Assembly (NCBI GenBank): GCA_964420285.1
Contig: CAYQTE010000035.1
Span: 1-48,989, forward strand
Length of the DNA: 48,989 bases
Direction: 5' to 3'
Source: CAYQTE01 sp964420285
GTDB lineage: Bacteria > Planctomycetota > Phycisphaerae > Tepidisphaerales > Tepidisphaeraceae
The position numbers were made by a program, and so were the translations under genes. Positions 26,256-35,996 of the stretch are shown here, one piece after another. The notes beneath the pieces were generated by a model. That model did not search any database. It saw nothing but the letters and a program-made list of their open reading frames with translations, and was not told the DNA's origin. Numbering within the stretch: the stretch's first letter is position 1; each line of letters starts with the position of its first letter.

Positions 26256-29200
26256 ATGAAGAACAAAGCGAGCGCGTCGATGGGAAATCGCGATGTGGCA
26301 TTTGGACGCAAGACCCCTGGCAATGGTTCGAGAGGCAACGGTAATGGCAACGGTCACGGTGCGGTGGTAGCCGAACGCCGCGACATGGCAAGGGAAGATC
26401 ATGCGCTGTCGGATCAGCCATCGATTGCCGCGATTCGCAAGGCGGCCCGCGAGGGAAACACGCGGACCAGGGAATTGGATAAGACCACGTTGCTGACCGC
26501 GCTGCTGGCGTTTCGCAAGGGGAATTTCTCGGCACGCCTGCCCATCGACCTGGACGGCATGGACGGCAAGATCGCCGATGCTTTCAATGATGTCATCGAG
26601 ATGAACCAGCGCATGAGCGCGGAACTTGAGCGACTCAGCCAGGTCGTCGGCAAGGAAGGCAAAATCTCGCAGCGCACCGAAATGGGCGAAGTGACCGGGG
26701 CATGGAAGGACTCGGTCGACTCCGTGAATGCCCTGATCGGCGATCTGGTGCATCCGACGAGGGAAACCGCGCGTGTCATCGGGGCCGTGGCCAAGGGAGA
26801 TCTGTCGCAGACGATGGCGCTGGAAATTGAAGGCCGTCCGTTGGCCGGCGAATTCCTGCGCACGGCCAAGACCGTCAACACCATGGTGGAGCAACTCGGG
26901 AGTTTCGCCGCCGAAGTGACACGCGTGGCGCGCGAAGTGGGTACGGAAGGGAAACTGGGCGGGCAGGCGAAAGTGAAGGGCGTTGCCGGAACCTGGAAGG
27001 ATCTTACCGACTCCGTGAACTCGATGGCCGCAAATCTGACGTCGCAGGTCCGCAATATCGCGGCGGTGACGACCGCCGTGGCCGCGGGCGATCTGTCCAA
27101 AAAGATCACCGTGGACGTGAAGGGGGAAATTCTGGAACTGAAAAACACGATCAACACGATGGTGGACCAGTTGCGGTCATTTGCGTCGGAAGTGACACGC
27201 GTGGCCCGCGAAGTGGGGACCGACGGAAAACTCGGCGGGCAGGCCGATGTCAAGGGCGTGGCGGGAACGTGGAAGGACCTGACTGATAGCGTCAATCTGA
27301 TGGCCGGCAATTTGACCGGCCAGGTGCGCAATATCGCGGCCGTCACGACGGCAGTGGCCAACGGGGACTTGTCCAAGAAGATCACTGTCGACGTCAAGGG
27401 AGAAATTCTCGAATTGAAAAACACCATCAACACGATGGTGGAGCAGCTCAACAACTTCGCCTCGGAAGTGACGCGCGTGGCCCGCGAAGTGGGCACCGAG
27501 GGCAAATTGGGCGGCCAGGCCGAAGTGAAAGGCGTCGCCGGCACATGGAAAGATTTGACCGACTCCGTGAACTCGATGGCCGGCAACCTGACGTCGCAGG
27601 TCCGCAATATCGCGGCCGTCACGACGGCCGTGGCCAAGGGAGACTTGTCCAAAAAGATCACCGTGGACGTGAAGGGGGAAATTCTGGAACTGAAGAACAC
27701 GATCAACACGATGGTGGACCAGTTGTCATCGTTTGCGGCGGAAGTAACGCGCGTCGCGCGTGAAGTGGGCACCGAGGGCAAGCTGGGCGGACAGGCCGAC
27801 GTGAAGGGCGTCGCCGGCACATGGAAGGACTTGACGGACAACGTGAACCTGATGGCCGGCAATCTGACATCCCAAGTGCGCAACATCGCGGACGTGACCA
27901 AGGCCGTCGCCAACGGTGACTTGACCAAGAAGATCACCGTCGACGTCAAGGGCGAGATTCTGGAACTCAAGAGCACCGTGAATATCATGGTGGACCAGTT
28001 GTCGTCGTTTGCGGCCGAAGTGACGCGCGTGGCGCGCGAAGTGGGCACCGAGGGAAAACTGGGCGGACAGGCCGAAGTGCGCGGGGTGGCCGGTGTGTGG
28101 AAGGACCTCACGGATTCGGTCAACCTGATGGCCGGCAATCTCACCGTGCAGTTGCGCGACATGTCGAAAGTGGCGACGGCCATCGCCAACGGCGATCTGG
28201 CTCAGAAGATCACGGTGGACGTGCGAGGTGAAATCCTGCAGATCAAGAACGTGATCAACACGATGGTGGATCAGCTCTCATCGTTTGCATCGGAAGTGAC
28301 GCGCGTGGCGCGCGAAGTGGGCACGGAGGGCGAACTGGGCGGTCAGGCCGACGTGAAAGGCGTCGCCGGAACATGGAAAGACCTCACCGACTCGGTGAAC
28401 TCGATGGCCGGTAATCTGACGGCGCAGGTGCGCAACATCGCCGCGGTGACGACGGCCGTCGCCAACGGGGACTTGTCGAAGAAGATCACCGTGCCGGTGA
28501 AGGGCGAAATCCTGGAGCTGAAGAACACGATCAACACGATGGTGGACCAGCTCAACTCGTTCGCGTCGGAAGTGACGCGCGTGGCGCGTGAGGTGGGCAC
28601 GGAGGGGAAACTGGGCGGGCAGGCCGAGGTGAAGGGGGTCGCCGGCACGTGGAAAGACCTCACCGACAACGTGAATTTCATGGCCGGCAACCTCACATCG
28701 CAGGTGCGCAACATCGCGGCGGTGACTACCGCGGTGGCCAACGGAGACTTGTCCAAGAAGATCACGGTGGACGTCAAGGGTGAGATTCTGGCCTTGAAAA
28801 ACACGATCAACACGATGGTGGACCAATTGTCGTCGTTCGCCGCGGAAGTGACGCGCGTGGCCCGCGAGGTGGGCACCGAAGGAAAACTCGGCGGACAAGC
28901 CGATGTGCGCGGCGTGGCCGGCACGTGGAAGGATCTGACGGACTCGGTGAACTCGATGGCGGGCAACCTGACATCACAGGTGCGTAACATCGCGACGGTC
29001 ACGACCGCCGTCGCCAATGGCGACCTGTCCAAGAAAATCACCGTCGACGTGAAGGGGGAGATTCTCGAGTTGAAGAACACCATCAACACGATGGTGGACC
29101 AATTGCGGTCGTTCGCCTCGGAAGTGACGCGCGTGGCCCGCGAAGTGGGCACCGAAGGAAAACTCGGCGGACAAGCCGACGTCAAAGGAGTCGCCGGCAC

Positions 29201-32200
29201 ATGGAAGGACCTGACCGACTCGGTGAACCTGATGGCCGGCAATCTCACCGGCCAGGTGCGCAATATCGCCGCCGTGACGACCGCCGTGGCCAACGGCGAC
29301 CTGTCCAAGAAGATCACCGTGGACGTGAAGGGGGAGATTCTCGAGTTGAAAAACACCATCAATACGATGGTGGAGCAGCTCAACAATTTCGCCTCGGAGG
29401 TGACGCGCGTGGCGCGTGAAGTGGGCACGGAAGGAAAACTGGGCGGGCAGGCTGAGGTGAAGGGTGTGGCCGGCACCTGGAAAGACCTGACCGACAACGT
29501 GAATTTCATGGCCGGCAATTTGACCAACCAGGTGCGCGGAATCGCGAAGGTGGTGACGTCGGTGGCCAATGGTGATCTGAAGCGCAAGCTCACCGTGGAC
29601 GCCAAAGGTGAAATCGCCGAACTGGCCGACACGATCAATGGCATGATCGACACGCTGGCGACATTTGCCGACCAGGTGACAACCGTGGCCCGCGAAGTGG
29701 GCGTCGAAGGAAAGCTGGGCGGGCAGGCGAACGTACCCGGCGCCGCCGGCACCTGGAAGGATCTCACGGATAACGTGAATCAGCTCGCGGCGAACCTGAC
29801 GACGCAGGTTCGGGCCATTGCGGAAGTCGCAACCGCCGTGACCAAGGGCGATCTGACCCGATCCATTTCCGTGGCGGCCCAGGGAGAAGTGGCGGCCCTG
29901 AAGGACAACATCAATGAGATGATCCGTAACCTGAAGGACACAACCCTGAAGAACGCCGAGCAGGACTGGCTCAAGACCAATCTGGCCAAATTCAGCCGGA
30001 TGCTTCAGGGTCAGAAGGATCTGTTGACAGTCGGGCGGCTTATCCTGTCGGAATTGGCGCCGGTGGTCAGCGCGCAGCAGGGTGTGTTTTACATGATGGA
30101 CACCGCCAAGCAGGACGAGCCGTTCCTGCGCCTTCTTGCCAGCTATGCCTACAAGGAACGCAAGAACGTCGACAACCGGTTCAGGCTGGGCGAGGGACTT
30201 GTCGGCCAGTGTGCGTTGGAAAAGGAAAAGATACTGCTCACCGAGGTTCCCAACGACTACGTCAAGATCACCTCGGGGTTGGGCGAAGCCGAGCCGTTGA
30301 ACATCATCGTGCTGCCGATCGTGTTCGAGGGCCAGGTGAAGGCGGTCATGGAACTGGCGAGCTTCGATCGATTCAGTCCGACGCACGAAACATTCCTGGA
30401 TCAACTGACCGAATCGATCGGCATCGTGCTGAACACCATCGAAGCGAACATGCGTACGGAGGATTTGCTCAAGCAGTCGCAATCCCTGGCCCGCGAGCTG
30501 CAAAGTCAGCAGGAAGAACTTCAGCAGACCAACGCTGAACTGGAAGAAAAGGCCAAGCTGCTGGCCGATCAGAACGTCGAAGTGGAACGGAAGAACACGC
30601 AGGTCGAGCAGGCCCGCCAGGCGCTGGAGGAAAAGGCCAAGCAACTGGCCCTGACCAGCAAGTACAAGAGCGAATTCCTGGCCAATATGTCGCACGAATT
30701 GCGCACGCCGCTCAATTCGCTGCTGATTCTGTCCGACCAGTTGTCGAAGAACGGCGACGGAAATCTCACGCCGCGTCAGATTGAGTTCGCCAAGACTATC
30801 CATTCGTCTGGCAACGATCTGCTGACGCTGATCAACGATATTCTCGACCTGTCCAAGATCGAATCCGGGACGGTCATCGTCGACGTGGGCGAGGTTTCCT
30901 TCCGCGATCTGAACGATTACGTCGACCGCACGTTCCGGCATGTGGCCGAGAGCAAGAAGCTCGAGTTCGTCCTGGAAGTCGCGCCGAATATGCCGCGCTC
31001 GCTGCACACCGACGCCAAGCGATTGCAGCAAATCCTCAAGAACCTGCTCAGCAATGCCTTCAAGTTCACCGACCGCGGGCGCGTGTCGTTGCAGATGGCG
31101 CCGGTGACTAGCGGCTGGAACGCGGAAAATGCCTCGCTCAACCGCGCCCGATCCGTGGTGGCGCTGTCGGTATCCGATACCGGCATCGGCATCCCGGCGG
31201 AAAAGCAACAGATCATCTTCGAGGCGTTCCAGCAGGTGGATGGGTCGACCAGTCGCAAATACGGCGGGACCGGGCTGGGACTGGCCATCAGTCGCGAAAT
31301 CGCCGGTATGCTCGGAGGCGAAATCAAGCTCAACAGCGCCATCGGCGTTGGCAGCACGTTTACTCTCTATTTGCCGCAGACCTATGTGCCCAAAACGACT
31401 CGACGCCAGCCCGGCGCCGCAGGCGAAACCACGCCTATGCTGGTGCAGCCCGAGAAGAGCGACGGCGCGACGCCGGTTTTGCTGGGAGAGTCAGGCGCAA
31501 CCAGCGGCTCGGGCGTCAATGCGGCGCCGGCGCCAGTTGCGGCGCCGGCCGATGACCTGGGAAATATCGGGCCGGGGGATAAGGTGCTTCTGGTCGTGGA
31601 GAACGACATTCACTTCTCCCGTTATTTGCTGGATATGGCCCACGAGAACGGATTTCGGGCGGTGATAGCGGCCCGGGGAGCACAAGCCCTGGCGCTGGCG
31701 CGCGAGCTCACCCCGCACGCCATCACGCTGGATATCAATCTGCCGGACATCGACGGCTGGCGCGTGTTGGATCGCCTCAAGGACGACGTGCAGACCCGCC
31801 ATATTCCTGTGCAGATCATCACCACCGAGGAAGAGCGTGAGCGTGGCCTGCGGATGGGCGCCATGGGCGCCTTGACCAAGCCCTTGCGGACGCGCGAAGT
31901 TCTCGATGGCGCCTTTGCCCGCATCAAGCAGCAGATCGAGCCGCACACGCGAAAACTGCTGCTCATTCAGCCCGACCCGGAGTCGGCGCGATATGCGGCC
32001 GATCTGATCGGCGGTGACGGTCTGGAGATAACCCAGGTCGCTTCAGGCGCGGACGCCATCGCGGCGGCAGGCGCGGGAGCGTTCGATCTGGTCGTTACCT
32101 CGCCGGATGTGCCCGACAAGCGGCCCTTTGATCTCATCGACGACCTGGGCGAATTGCCCGGAGTTGCCGATACGCCCATCATCGTGCACACCAGCCGCGA

Positions 32201-32753
32201 ATTGTCCAAGAAGGAGGAAACTCACCTCAAACGGTTGTGCCAGACGATGGTGGTGAAAGATGTACGCTCGCCGCAGCGGCTGCTGGATGAGGTGGCGATG
32301 TTCCTGCACCGGCCGTTGTCAGCGTTGGACAATCCGCGAAGGGAAATGATTCAGCAGCTTCACGACGCCGATGCCGTCCTGTCCGGCAAGACGGTTCTGA
32401 TCGTCGACGATGATATTCGCAACATCTTTGCCATGACGAGCCTGCTGGAACCGCACAAAATGCAAATCCTGTCGGCCGAAACCGGTCGCGGCGCCATCGA
32501 AATCCTTCAGGCCCAACCCGAAGTCGATGTGGTGCTGATGGATATCATGATGCCGGACATGGACGGGTACGACACCATGCGAGCGGTGCGAAAGCTGGCC
32601 AAGTTCCGGGCACTGCCCATTATCGCGCTCACCGCCAAGGCCATGAAGGGAGACCGTGAAAAGTGCATTGAAGCCGGCGCCTCGGATTACATCAGCAAGC
32701 CGGTCGACAGCGAGCAGCTCTTGGCGCTGCTGCGCGTCTGGTTGTATCGATGA
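26256..32753 (+). CDS. Giant soluble HAMP-array hybrid histidine kinase
   Basis: This 2165-residue protein has a low-complexity N-terminus (Gly/Asn/His-rich, about 20-36), an initial HAMP-like segment (about 85-120), one divergent unit (about 125-214), then eleven units of exactly 92 residues (215-1226). Each unit holds two HAMP motifs (TVAREVGTEGKLGGQ-like and AVANGDLSKKITV-like). A GAF domain (about 1250-1400), a coiled coil (about 1405-1470), HisKA with H1480 in MSHELRTPLN, HATPase and three receivers follow. The first receiver has phospho-acceptor D1826 and the third has D2096. The middle one reads VVTSPDVP at the acceptor site and lacks the Asp. No membrane segment or signal peptide is visible, so it is cytosolic, as are fungal group III kinases (Nik1/Os-1), which share the HAMP unit and control osmotic stress responses. 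Its stimulus here is unknown. The start has AAGGGAG upstream. Confidence 0.93.
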   Translation: MKNKASASMGNRDVAFGRKTPGNGSRGNGNGNGHGAVVAERRDMAREDHALSDQPSIAAIRKAAREGNTRTRELDKTTLLTALLAFRKGNFSARLPIDLDGMDGKIADAFNDVIEMNQRMSAELERLSQVVGKEGKISQRTEMGEVTGAWKDSVDSVNALIGDLVHPTRETARVIGAVAKGDLSQTMALEIEGRPLAGEFLRTAKTVNTMVEQLGSFAAEVTRVAREVGTEGKLGGQAKVKGVAGTWKDLTDSVNSMAANLTSQVRNIAAVTTAVAAGDLSKKITVDVKGEILELKNTINTMVDQLRSFASEVTRVAREVGTDGKLGGQADVKGVAGTWKDLTDSVNLMAGNLTGQVRNIAAVTTAVANGDLSKKITVDVKGEILELKNTINTMVEQLNNFASEVTRVAREVGTEGKLGGQAEVKGVAGTWKDLTDSVNSMAGNLTSQVRNIAAVTTAVAKGDLSKKITVDVKGEILELKNTINTMVDQLSSFAAEVTRVAREVGTEGKLGGQADVKGVAGTWKDLTDNVNLMAGNLTSQVRNIADVTKAVANGDLTKKITVDVKGEILELKSTVNIMVDQLSSFAAEVTRVAREVGTEGKLGGQAEVRGVAGVWKDLTDSVNLMAGNLTVQLRDMSKVATAIANGDLAQKITVDVRGEILQIKNVINTMVDQLSSFASEVTRVAREVGTEGELGGQADVKGVAGTWKDLTDSVNSMAGNLTAQVRNIAAVTTAVANGDLSKKITVPVKGEILELKNTINTMVDQLNSFASEVTRVAREVGTEGKLGGQAEVKGVAGTWKDLTDNVNFMAGNLTSQVRNIAAVTTAVANGDLSKKITVDVKGEILALKNTINTMVDQLSSFAAEVTRVAREVGTEGKLGGQADVRGVAGTWKDLTDSVNSMAGNLTSQVRNIATVTTAVANGDLSKKITVDVKGEILELKNTINTMVDQLRSFASEVTRVAREVGTEGKLGGQADVKGVAGTWKDLTDSVNLMAGNLTGQVRNIAAVTTAVANGDLSKKITVDVKGEILELKNTINTMVEQLNNFASEVTRVAREVGTEGKLGGQAEVKGVAGTWKDLTDNVNFMAGNLTNQVRGIAKVVTSVANGDLKRKLTVDAKGEIAELADTINGMIDTLATFADQVTTVAREVGVEGKLGGQANVPGAAGTWKDLTDNVNQLAANLTTQVRAIAEVATAVTKGDLTRSISVAAQGEVAALKDNINEMIRNLKDTTLKNAEQDWLKTNLAKFSRMLQGQKDLLTVGRLILSELAPVVSAQQGVFYMMDTAKQDEPFLRLLASYAYKERKNVDNRFRLGEGLVGQCALEKEKILLTEVPNDYVKITSGLGEAEPLNIIVLPIVFEGQVKAVMELASFDRFSPTHETFLDQLTESIGIVLNTIEANMRTEDLLKQSQSLARELQSQQEELQQTNAELEEKAKLLADQNVEVERKNTQVEQARQALEEKAKQLALTSKYKSEFLANMSHELRTPLNSLLILSDQLSKNGDGNLTPRQIEFAKTIHSSGNDLLTLINDILDLSKIESGTVIVDVGEVSFRDLNDYVDRTFRHVAESKKLEFVLEVAPNMPRSLHTDAKRLQQILKNLLSNAFKFTDRGRVSLQMAPVTSGWNAENASLNRARSVVALSVSDTGIGIPAEKQQIIFEAFQQVDGSTSRKYGGTGLGLAISREIAGMLGGEIKLNSAIGVGSTFTLYLPQTYVPKTTRRQPGAAGETTPMLVQPEKSDGATPVLLGESGATSGSGVNAAPAPVAAPADDLGNIGPGDKVLLVVENDIHFSRYLLDMAHENGFRAVIAARGAQALALARELTPHAITLDINLPDIDGWRVLDRLKDDVQTRHIPVQIITTEEERERGLRMGAMGALTKPLRTREVLDGAFARIKQQIEPHTRKLLLIQPDPESARYAADLIGGDGLEITQVASGADAIAAAGAGAFDLVVTSPDVPDKRPFDLIDDLGELPGVADTPIIVHTSRELSKKEETHLKRLCQTMVVKDVRSPQRLLDEVAMFLHRPLSALDNPRREMIQQLHDADAVLSGKTVLIVDDDIRNIFAMTSLLEPHKMQILSAETGRGAIEILQAQPEVDVVLMDIMMPDMDGYDTMRAVRKLAKFRALPIIALTAKAMKGDREKCIEAGASDYISKPVDSEQLLALLRVWLYR
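26898..29933 (+). repeat. Eleven in-frame 276-bp HAMP units
   Basis: The stretch is exactly 11 x 276 bases, with no insertion or deletion. Units start at 26898, 27174, 27450, 27726, 28002, 28278, 28554, 28830, 29106, 29382 and 29658. Protein sequence is almost constant in units 1-9, while codons differ freely at third positions. Unit 5 and the last two units are the most divergent. Units 2-3 and 9-10 share the same private variants (RSFASEV...NLMAGNLTGQ...MVEQL, then NNFASEV), pointing to block duplication. Confidence 0.95.
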
Positions 32754-32771
32754 TCCGGCGAACGCACGTTC

Positions 32772-34919
32772 ATGGACACCAAGGCGAAAATCCTGATCGT
32801 CGACGACCAGCCCGAAAAGCTGCTGGCGCTTGAGGCGGTTCTCGATGATCTGCACCAGATCCTGGTGCTGGCCCATTCCGGCCGCGAGGCGCTGCGGCAC
32901 GTGCTGAATCACGATTTCGCGGTGATCCTTCTGGACGTCAACATGCCCGGCATGGACGGATTCGAGACCGCCAGCCTGATCCGCCAACGCAGCAATTCGC
33001 GCCACACGCCGATTATCTTCATCACCGCTTACGGGGACGAACTGCACGCGGCGCGCGGGTATTCGCTGGGCGCCGTTGATTACATTCTGACGCCGGTCGT
33101 TCCCGACGTTCTGCGAACCAAAGTGGGCGTCTTTGTCGACCTGTTCACCATGACCGAACAGATCAAGCGACAGGCCGAATCCCTGCAACGCCGCGCCTCG
33201 CAAATGCAAAAACTCGCCGCGGCGTCGCTGCTCATCAACACCGCCCTGTCGATCGACCGCATGTTGAAAACAGTCACGGAAACGGCCCGCGATATCATCG
33301 GAACCCATCAGGCCGTCACTCTCTTTCTTGCCGGCGACGCGGCCGGCGCGGCCGGCAAGTCGAGGGCGATCGGCAGTTTCTCGGAGAAGTATGCGGCCTG
33401 GAACGAGACGGAATTGAGCATCGATGCCCTTGCCAGCGTGCTCGCCGGCCGGGCGCAATCCGCCACGTGTATGACACAGGACGAACTGATGGATAGTCCG
33501 GTCTGGGAGGTTCTTTGCAAAACGCAGATTCCCCCGGTCAGCGGCGGCCTGCTCATCGCCCCGCTGACCGGTCGCAACGGCGCCAACCTCGGCGTGATTT
33601 ATCTCTGCGATCGCTATGGCGGCCCTTTCACCCGCGACGACCAAGCGTTGCTCGTGCAGTTGGCGCAGATGGGATCGATTGCTCTTGAAAACTCCGTCTA
33701 CGCTCAAGAGCAGCATGTCAATCGCGTGAAGGATGAATTCCTGGCGACGCTCAGCCATGAATTGCGAACGCCGCTCAATGCCATTATGGGTTGGACCCAG
33801 TTGCTCAAGATGGAAAAACTGGACGGGCAAGTCGCCCACGGACTGGACATCATCGACCGCAACGCGCGGGCCCAGACCAAACTCATTGAAGACCTGCTGG
33901 ATGTGTCGCGCATTGCTTCCGGCAAACTGCGGCTGAATCTCAGCCTCACGACGCTGGAACCGGTCATTCAAGCGGCTGTCGACGCCGCCCGGCCGGCCGC
34001 GGAGGCCAAGAAAATAACTCTTGAAGTGCGATTGTCCGCCCAATCGATTCCCACCATGGTCGATCCCGACCGCATTCAACAAGTCGCATGGAATCTGCTC
34101 TCCAATGCCATCAAATTCACCGGCGCCGGCGGCCGGGTGTTTGTTGAACTGGAACATATTGTCCGCAGCGGAGCTGAACGGCTGGTATTGCGCGTCGGAG
34201 ATTCCGGACATGGCATCGACCCCAGGTTCCTCCCTTATGTATTCGATCGCTTCCGCCAGGCGGACAGCACCAGCACGCGCCCGCATGGCGGCCTTGGAAT
34301 CGGCCTGTCGATTGTCCGCCATATCGTCGAGCAGCACGGCGGCGCGGTGAGCGCCGAAAGCGCCGGGGTCGGACGGGGCGCCACATTCAGTGTCGAACTT
34401 CCCGTGGCGGCCCGAGGCGCCGCCCCTGTCCGGCCGCTGACCTCAACCGACGACCGCGAAATGCACGCGCCGCCAGCGGCGCAAATCCCGCCGGCACCTG
34501 GATCCCTGACGGGCTTGCGCATTCTGGTCGTCGACGACGAATCCGACGCGTGCGACATTATCGCCGCTGCACTCCGCCATGCCGGCGCCTTTGTCGTGGC
34601 GGCCAATTCCGCCGCCGACGCATTCCACGCCCTCGACACCGTCCAACCCGATCTCATGGTAAGCGACATCGCCATGCCCGAGCTGGATGGCTATTCCTTG
34701 ATTCGCCAGATTCGCCGCCGGCCGGCCGGTCAGCGCGGCGACATTCCCGCCATTGCCCTCACCGCGTATGCGCGCAAAGAGGACCGCACTAACGCTTTGA
34801 GCGCCGGCTATCAGGCGCACCTGGCGAAGCCGATCGACCAGGTTGAGTTGATCAATTGCATCGCTCAACTGGCGTCGGGTCTCAAGGCGGCTGCGCCGGT
34901 GATGCGTTTGGCGCGATGA
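32772..34919 (+). CDS. REC-GAF-HisKA-HATPase-REC hybrid kinase
   Basis: This 715-residue cytosolic protein has an N-terminal receiver (about 6-120, phospho-acceptor D55 in LLDVNMPG), a linker coiled coil (about 125-155), a GAF domain (about 155-310), HisKA with H329 in LSHELRTPLN, HATPase (about 435-545, NLLSNAIKFT and GLGIGLSIV) and a C-terminal receiver (about 575-695, phospho-acceptor D632). With a receiver at each end it can both accept phosphate from another kinase and pass its own on. It starts 18 bases after the giant HAMP kinase stop, so the two are probably one operon and one phosphorelay. The first receiver is the likely target of the HAMP kinase. That order is inferred. Confidence 0.92.
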   Translation: MDTKAKILIVDDQPEKLLALEAVLDDLHQILVLAHSGREALRHVLNHDFAVILLDVNMPGMDGFETASLIRQRSNSRHTPIIFITAYGDELHAARGYSLGAVDYILTPVVPDVLRTKVGVFVDLFTMTEQIKRQAESLQRRASQMQKLAAASLLINTALSIDRMLKTVTETARDIIGTHQAVTLFLAGDAAGAAGKSRAIGSFSEKYAAWNETELSIDALASVLAGRAQSATCMTQDELMDSPVWEVLCKTQIPPVSGGLLIAPLTGRNGANLGVIYLCDRYGGPFTRDDQALLVQLAQMGSIALENSVYAQEQHVNRVKDEFLATLSHELRTPLNAIMGWTQLLKMEKLDGQVAHGLDIIDRNARAQTKLIEDLLDVSRIASGKLRLNLSLTTLEPVIQAAVDAARPAAEAKKITLEVRLSAQSIPTMVDPDRIQQVAWNLLSNAIKFTGAGGRVFVELEHIVRSGAERLVLRVGDSGHGIDPRFLPYVFDRFRQADSTSTRPHGGLGIGLSIVRHIVEQHGGAVSAESAGVGRGATFSVELPVAARGAAPVRPLTSTDDREMHAPPAAQIPPAPGSLTGLRILVVDDESDACDIIAAALRHAGAFVVAANSAADAFHALDTVQPDLMVSDIAMPELDGYSLIRQIRRRPAGQRGDIPAIALTAYARKEDRTNALSAGYQAHLAKPIDQVELINCIAQLASGLKAAAPVMRLAR

Positions 34920-35090
34920 TGCAGCGATGCCAATGCCGTTTGAAATACTGAATCTCGCGCTCAGGCTGCCTGGCGGCAGGCCGCGTTACGCCCTTCACTT
35001 CCGATCGCTGTCAGCATGACCCGCGACCGCTTGGCTGGCGGCTTATGAAGCGGCGAAATGCCATGATTGACATTCCCCCAAGCACATGTC

Positions 35091-35119
35091 CAAGGGCGCG
35101 GCACCGTGCCGCGCCCTTG
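35091..35119. terminator. Hairpin between convergent genes
   Basis: A near-perfect palindrome (CAAGGGCGCGGCAC at 35091-35104 against 35106-35119) lies between the plus-strand kinase operon and the minus-strand secreted protein gene, 35 bases past the latter's stop. It lacks a T-run on either side, but its position suits a bidirectional terminator. Confidence 0.55.
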
Positions 35120-35153
35120 ACAGAGGTTGGGAGGACTCGGACGACCTTGCCGA

Positions 35154-35996
35154 TCAGCGATTGGCATCCGTATTTGCCTGCGCGCCTCCACTATTCTGCG
35201 CCGGCGACATCGCCTGCGATCCGCCGCTCGCCTGGCTCACGGCAACCATCACAGTTTGGCTGACGAGCCGCGCGGCCGTGTCCTGATTATCCGGCCATTG
35301 CCCGCGCTGATCATGCAGACGGTTCAGTCGGGCCAGCAGCGCCTGATGCAGTTGAGCACTGTCGATCCGCCCGGGTTCTTCAATTTTCCACGAGTTCAAA
35401 ATGGTGCCCTCGTTGAAAAGATAGATCTGCAGCGCCGGCAGTTTCGCGTCGCCGTTCGCCGCGAAGAACACCGTAGCCGCCAGTTTCTGATCCCGACCCG
35501 GCTGGCCGCCGCTTGTCGGCATTGGTGCGCTTGACCCGTTCAGTTGCGGCAAATAGCCCTGGTAGATCGGCACCTCGTCGGTGAAAACCTGGTTCACATC
35601 GTGAATCTTGAAATCGGAGTGGTACTTATCCTTCCAGTCCTGCTGGAATTGTGCGGCGGCCTGATTCAGATCGTCATACTTGTTGTCCTTCTCCTTGTCG
35701 AGTCGATCACGGTCTGCCTTCGAGAGGTCGCCGATAATCGTGCTCATTCCATTCTTTGTCACCGCCGCCTCGGTGACCTCCGCCAATACATTGCGGATCG
35801 CCTTGGCCTCGGAGCTATCGGTGACAAGCTGTCCCTGCGGCCGGGTCGTAGCACCGCTCATCTGGTCCGGCCTGACGTCCATGCCGCCGTTGATCGCACC
35901 GGGTGTCGGCGGATTCGGATCGGCCGCCCGCGCCGGCCCCATGGTCAACCCGCCCAAAACCAATCCCGACACCACCCCAATTACTCGGATTCGCAT
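35154..35996 (-). CDS. Secreted protein of unknown function
   Basis: This 280-residue protein has a clear signal peptide (MRIRVIGVVSGLVLGGLTMGPARAAD, cleavage after ARA). The mature protein is hydrophilic: a charged helical part (about 70-135, AKAIRNVLAEVTEAAVTKNG...DKEKDNKYDDL), a mixed domain (about 150-230, FAANGDAKLPALQIYLFNEG), and a Ser/Gln/Ala-rich tail. I do not recognise the family; similar proteins of this style are planctomycete-specific in my experience. ATG 35996 follows AAGGAG, and the upstream extension to 36149 would destroy the signal peptide. It converges with the hybrid kinase operon. Confidence 0.75.
   Translation of the reverse strand: MRIRVIGVVSGLVLGGLTMGPARAADPNPPTPGAINGGMDVRPDQMSGATTRPQGQLVTDSSEAKAIRNVLAEVTEAAVTKNGMSTIIGDLSKADRDRLDKEKDNKYDDLNQAAAQFQQDWKDKYHSDFKIHDVNQVFTDEVPIYQGYLPQLNGSSAPMPTSGGQPGRDQKLAATVFFAANGDAKLPALQIYLFNEGTILNSWKIEEPGRIDSAQLHQALLARLNRLHDQRGQWPDNQDTAARLVSQTVMVAVSQASGGSQAMSPAQNSGGAQANTDANR

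Noticed and set aside
26898..29933. Possible CRISPR array, because of regular repeats
   Set aside because: The 276-base period is coding, continuous and in frame; there are no spacers and no cas genes.
26414..31208. Long minus-strand open frames opposite the HAMP-array kinase (up to 744 codons)
   Set aside because: They mirror the codon bias of the GC-rich repeat, have no ribosome-binding sites and show no known domains. They are antisense shadows.
32319..34337. A minus-strand frame of 672 codons opposite the second hybrid kinase
   Set aside because: It is antisense to intact kinase domains, with no start signals or domains.
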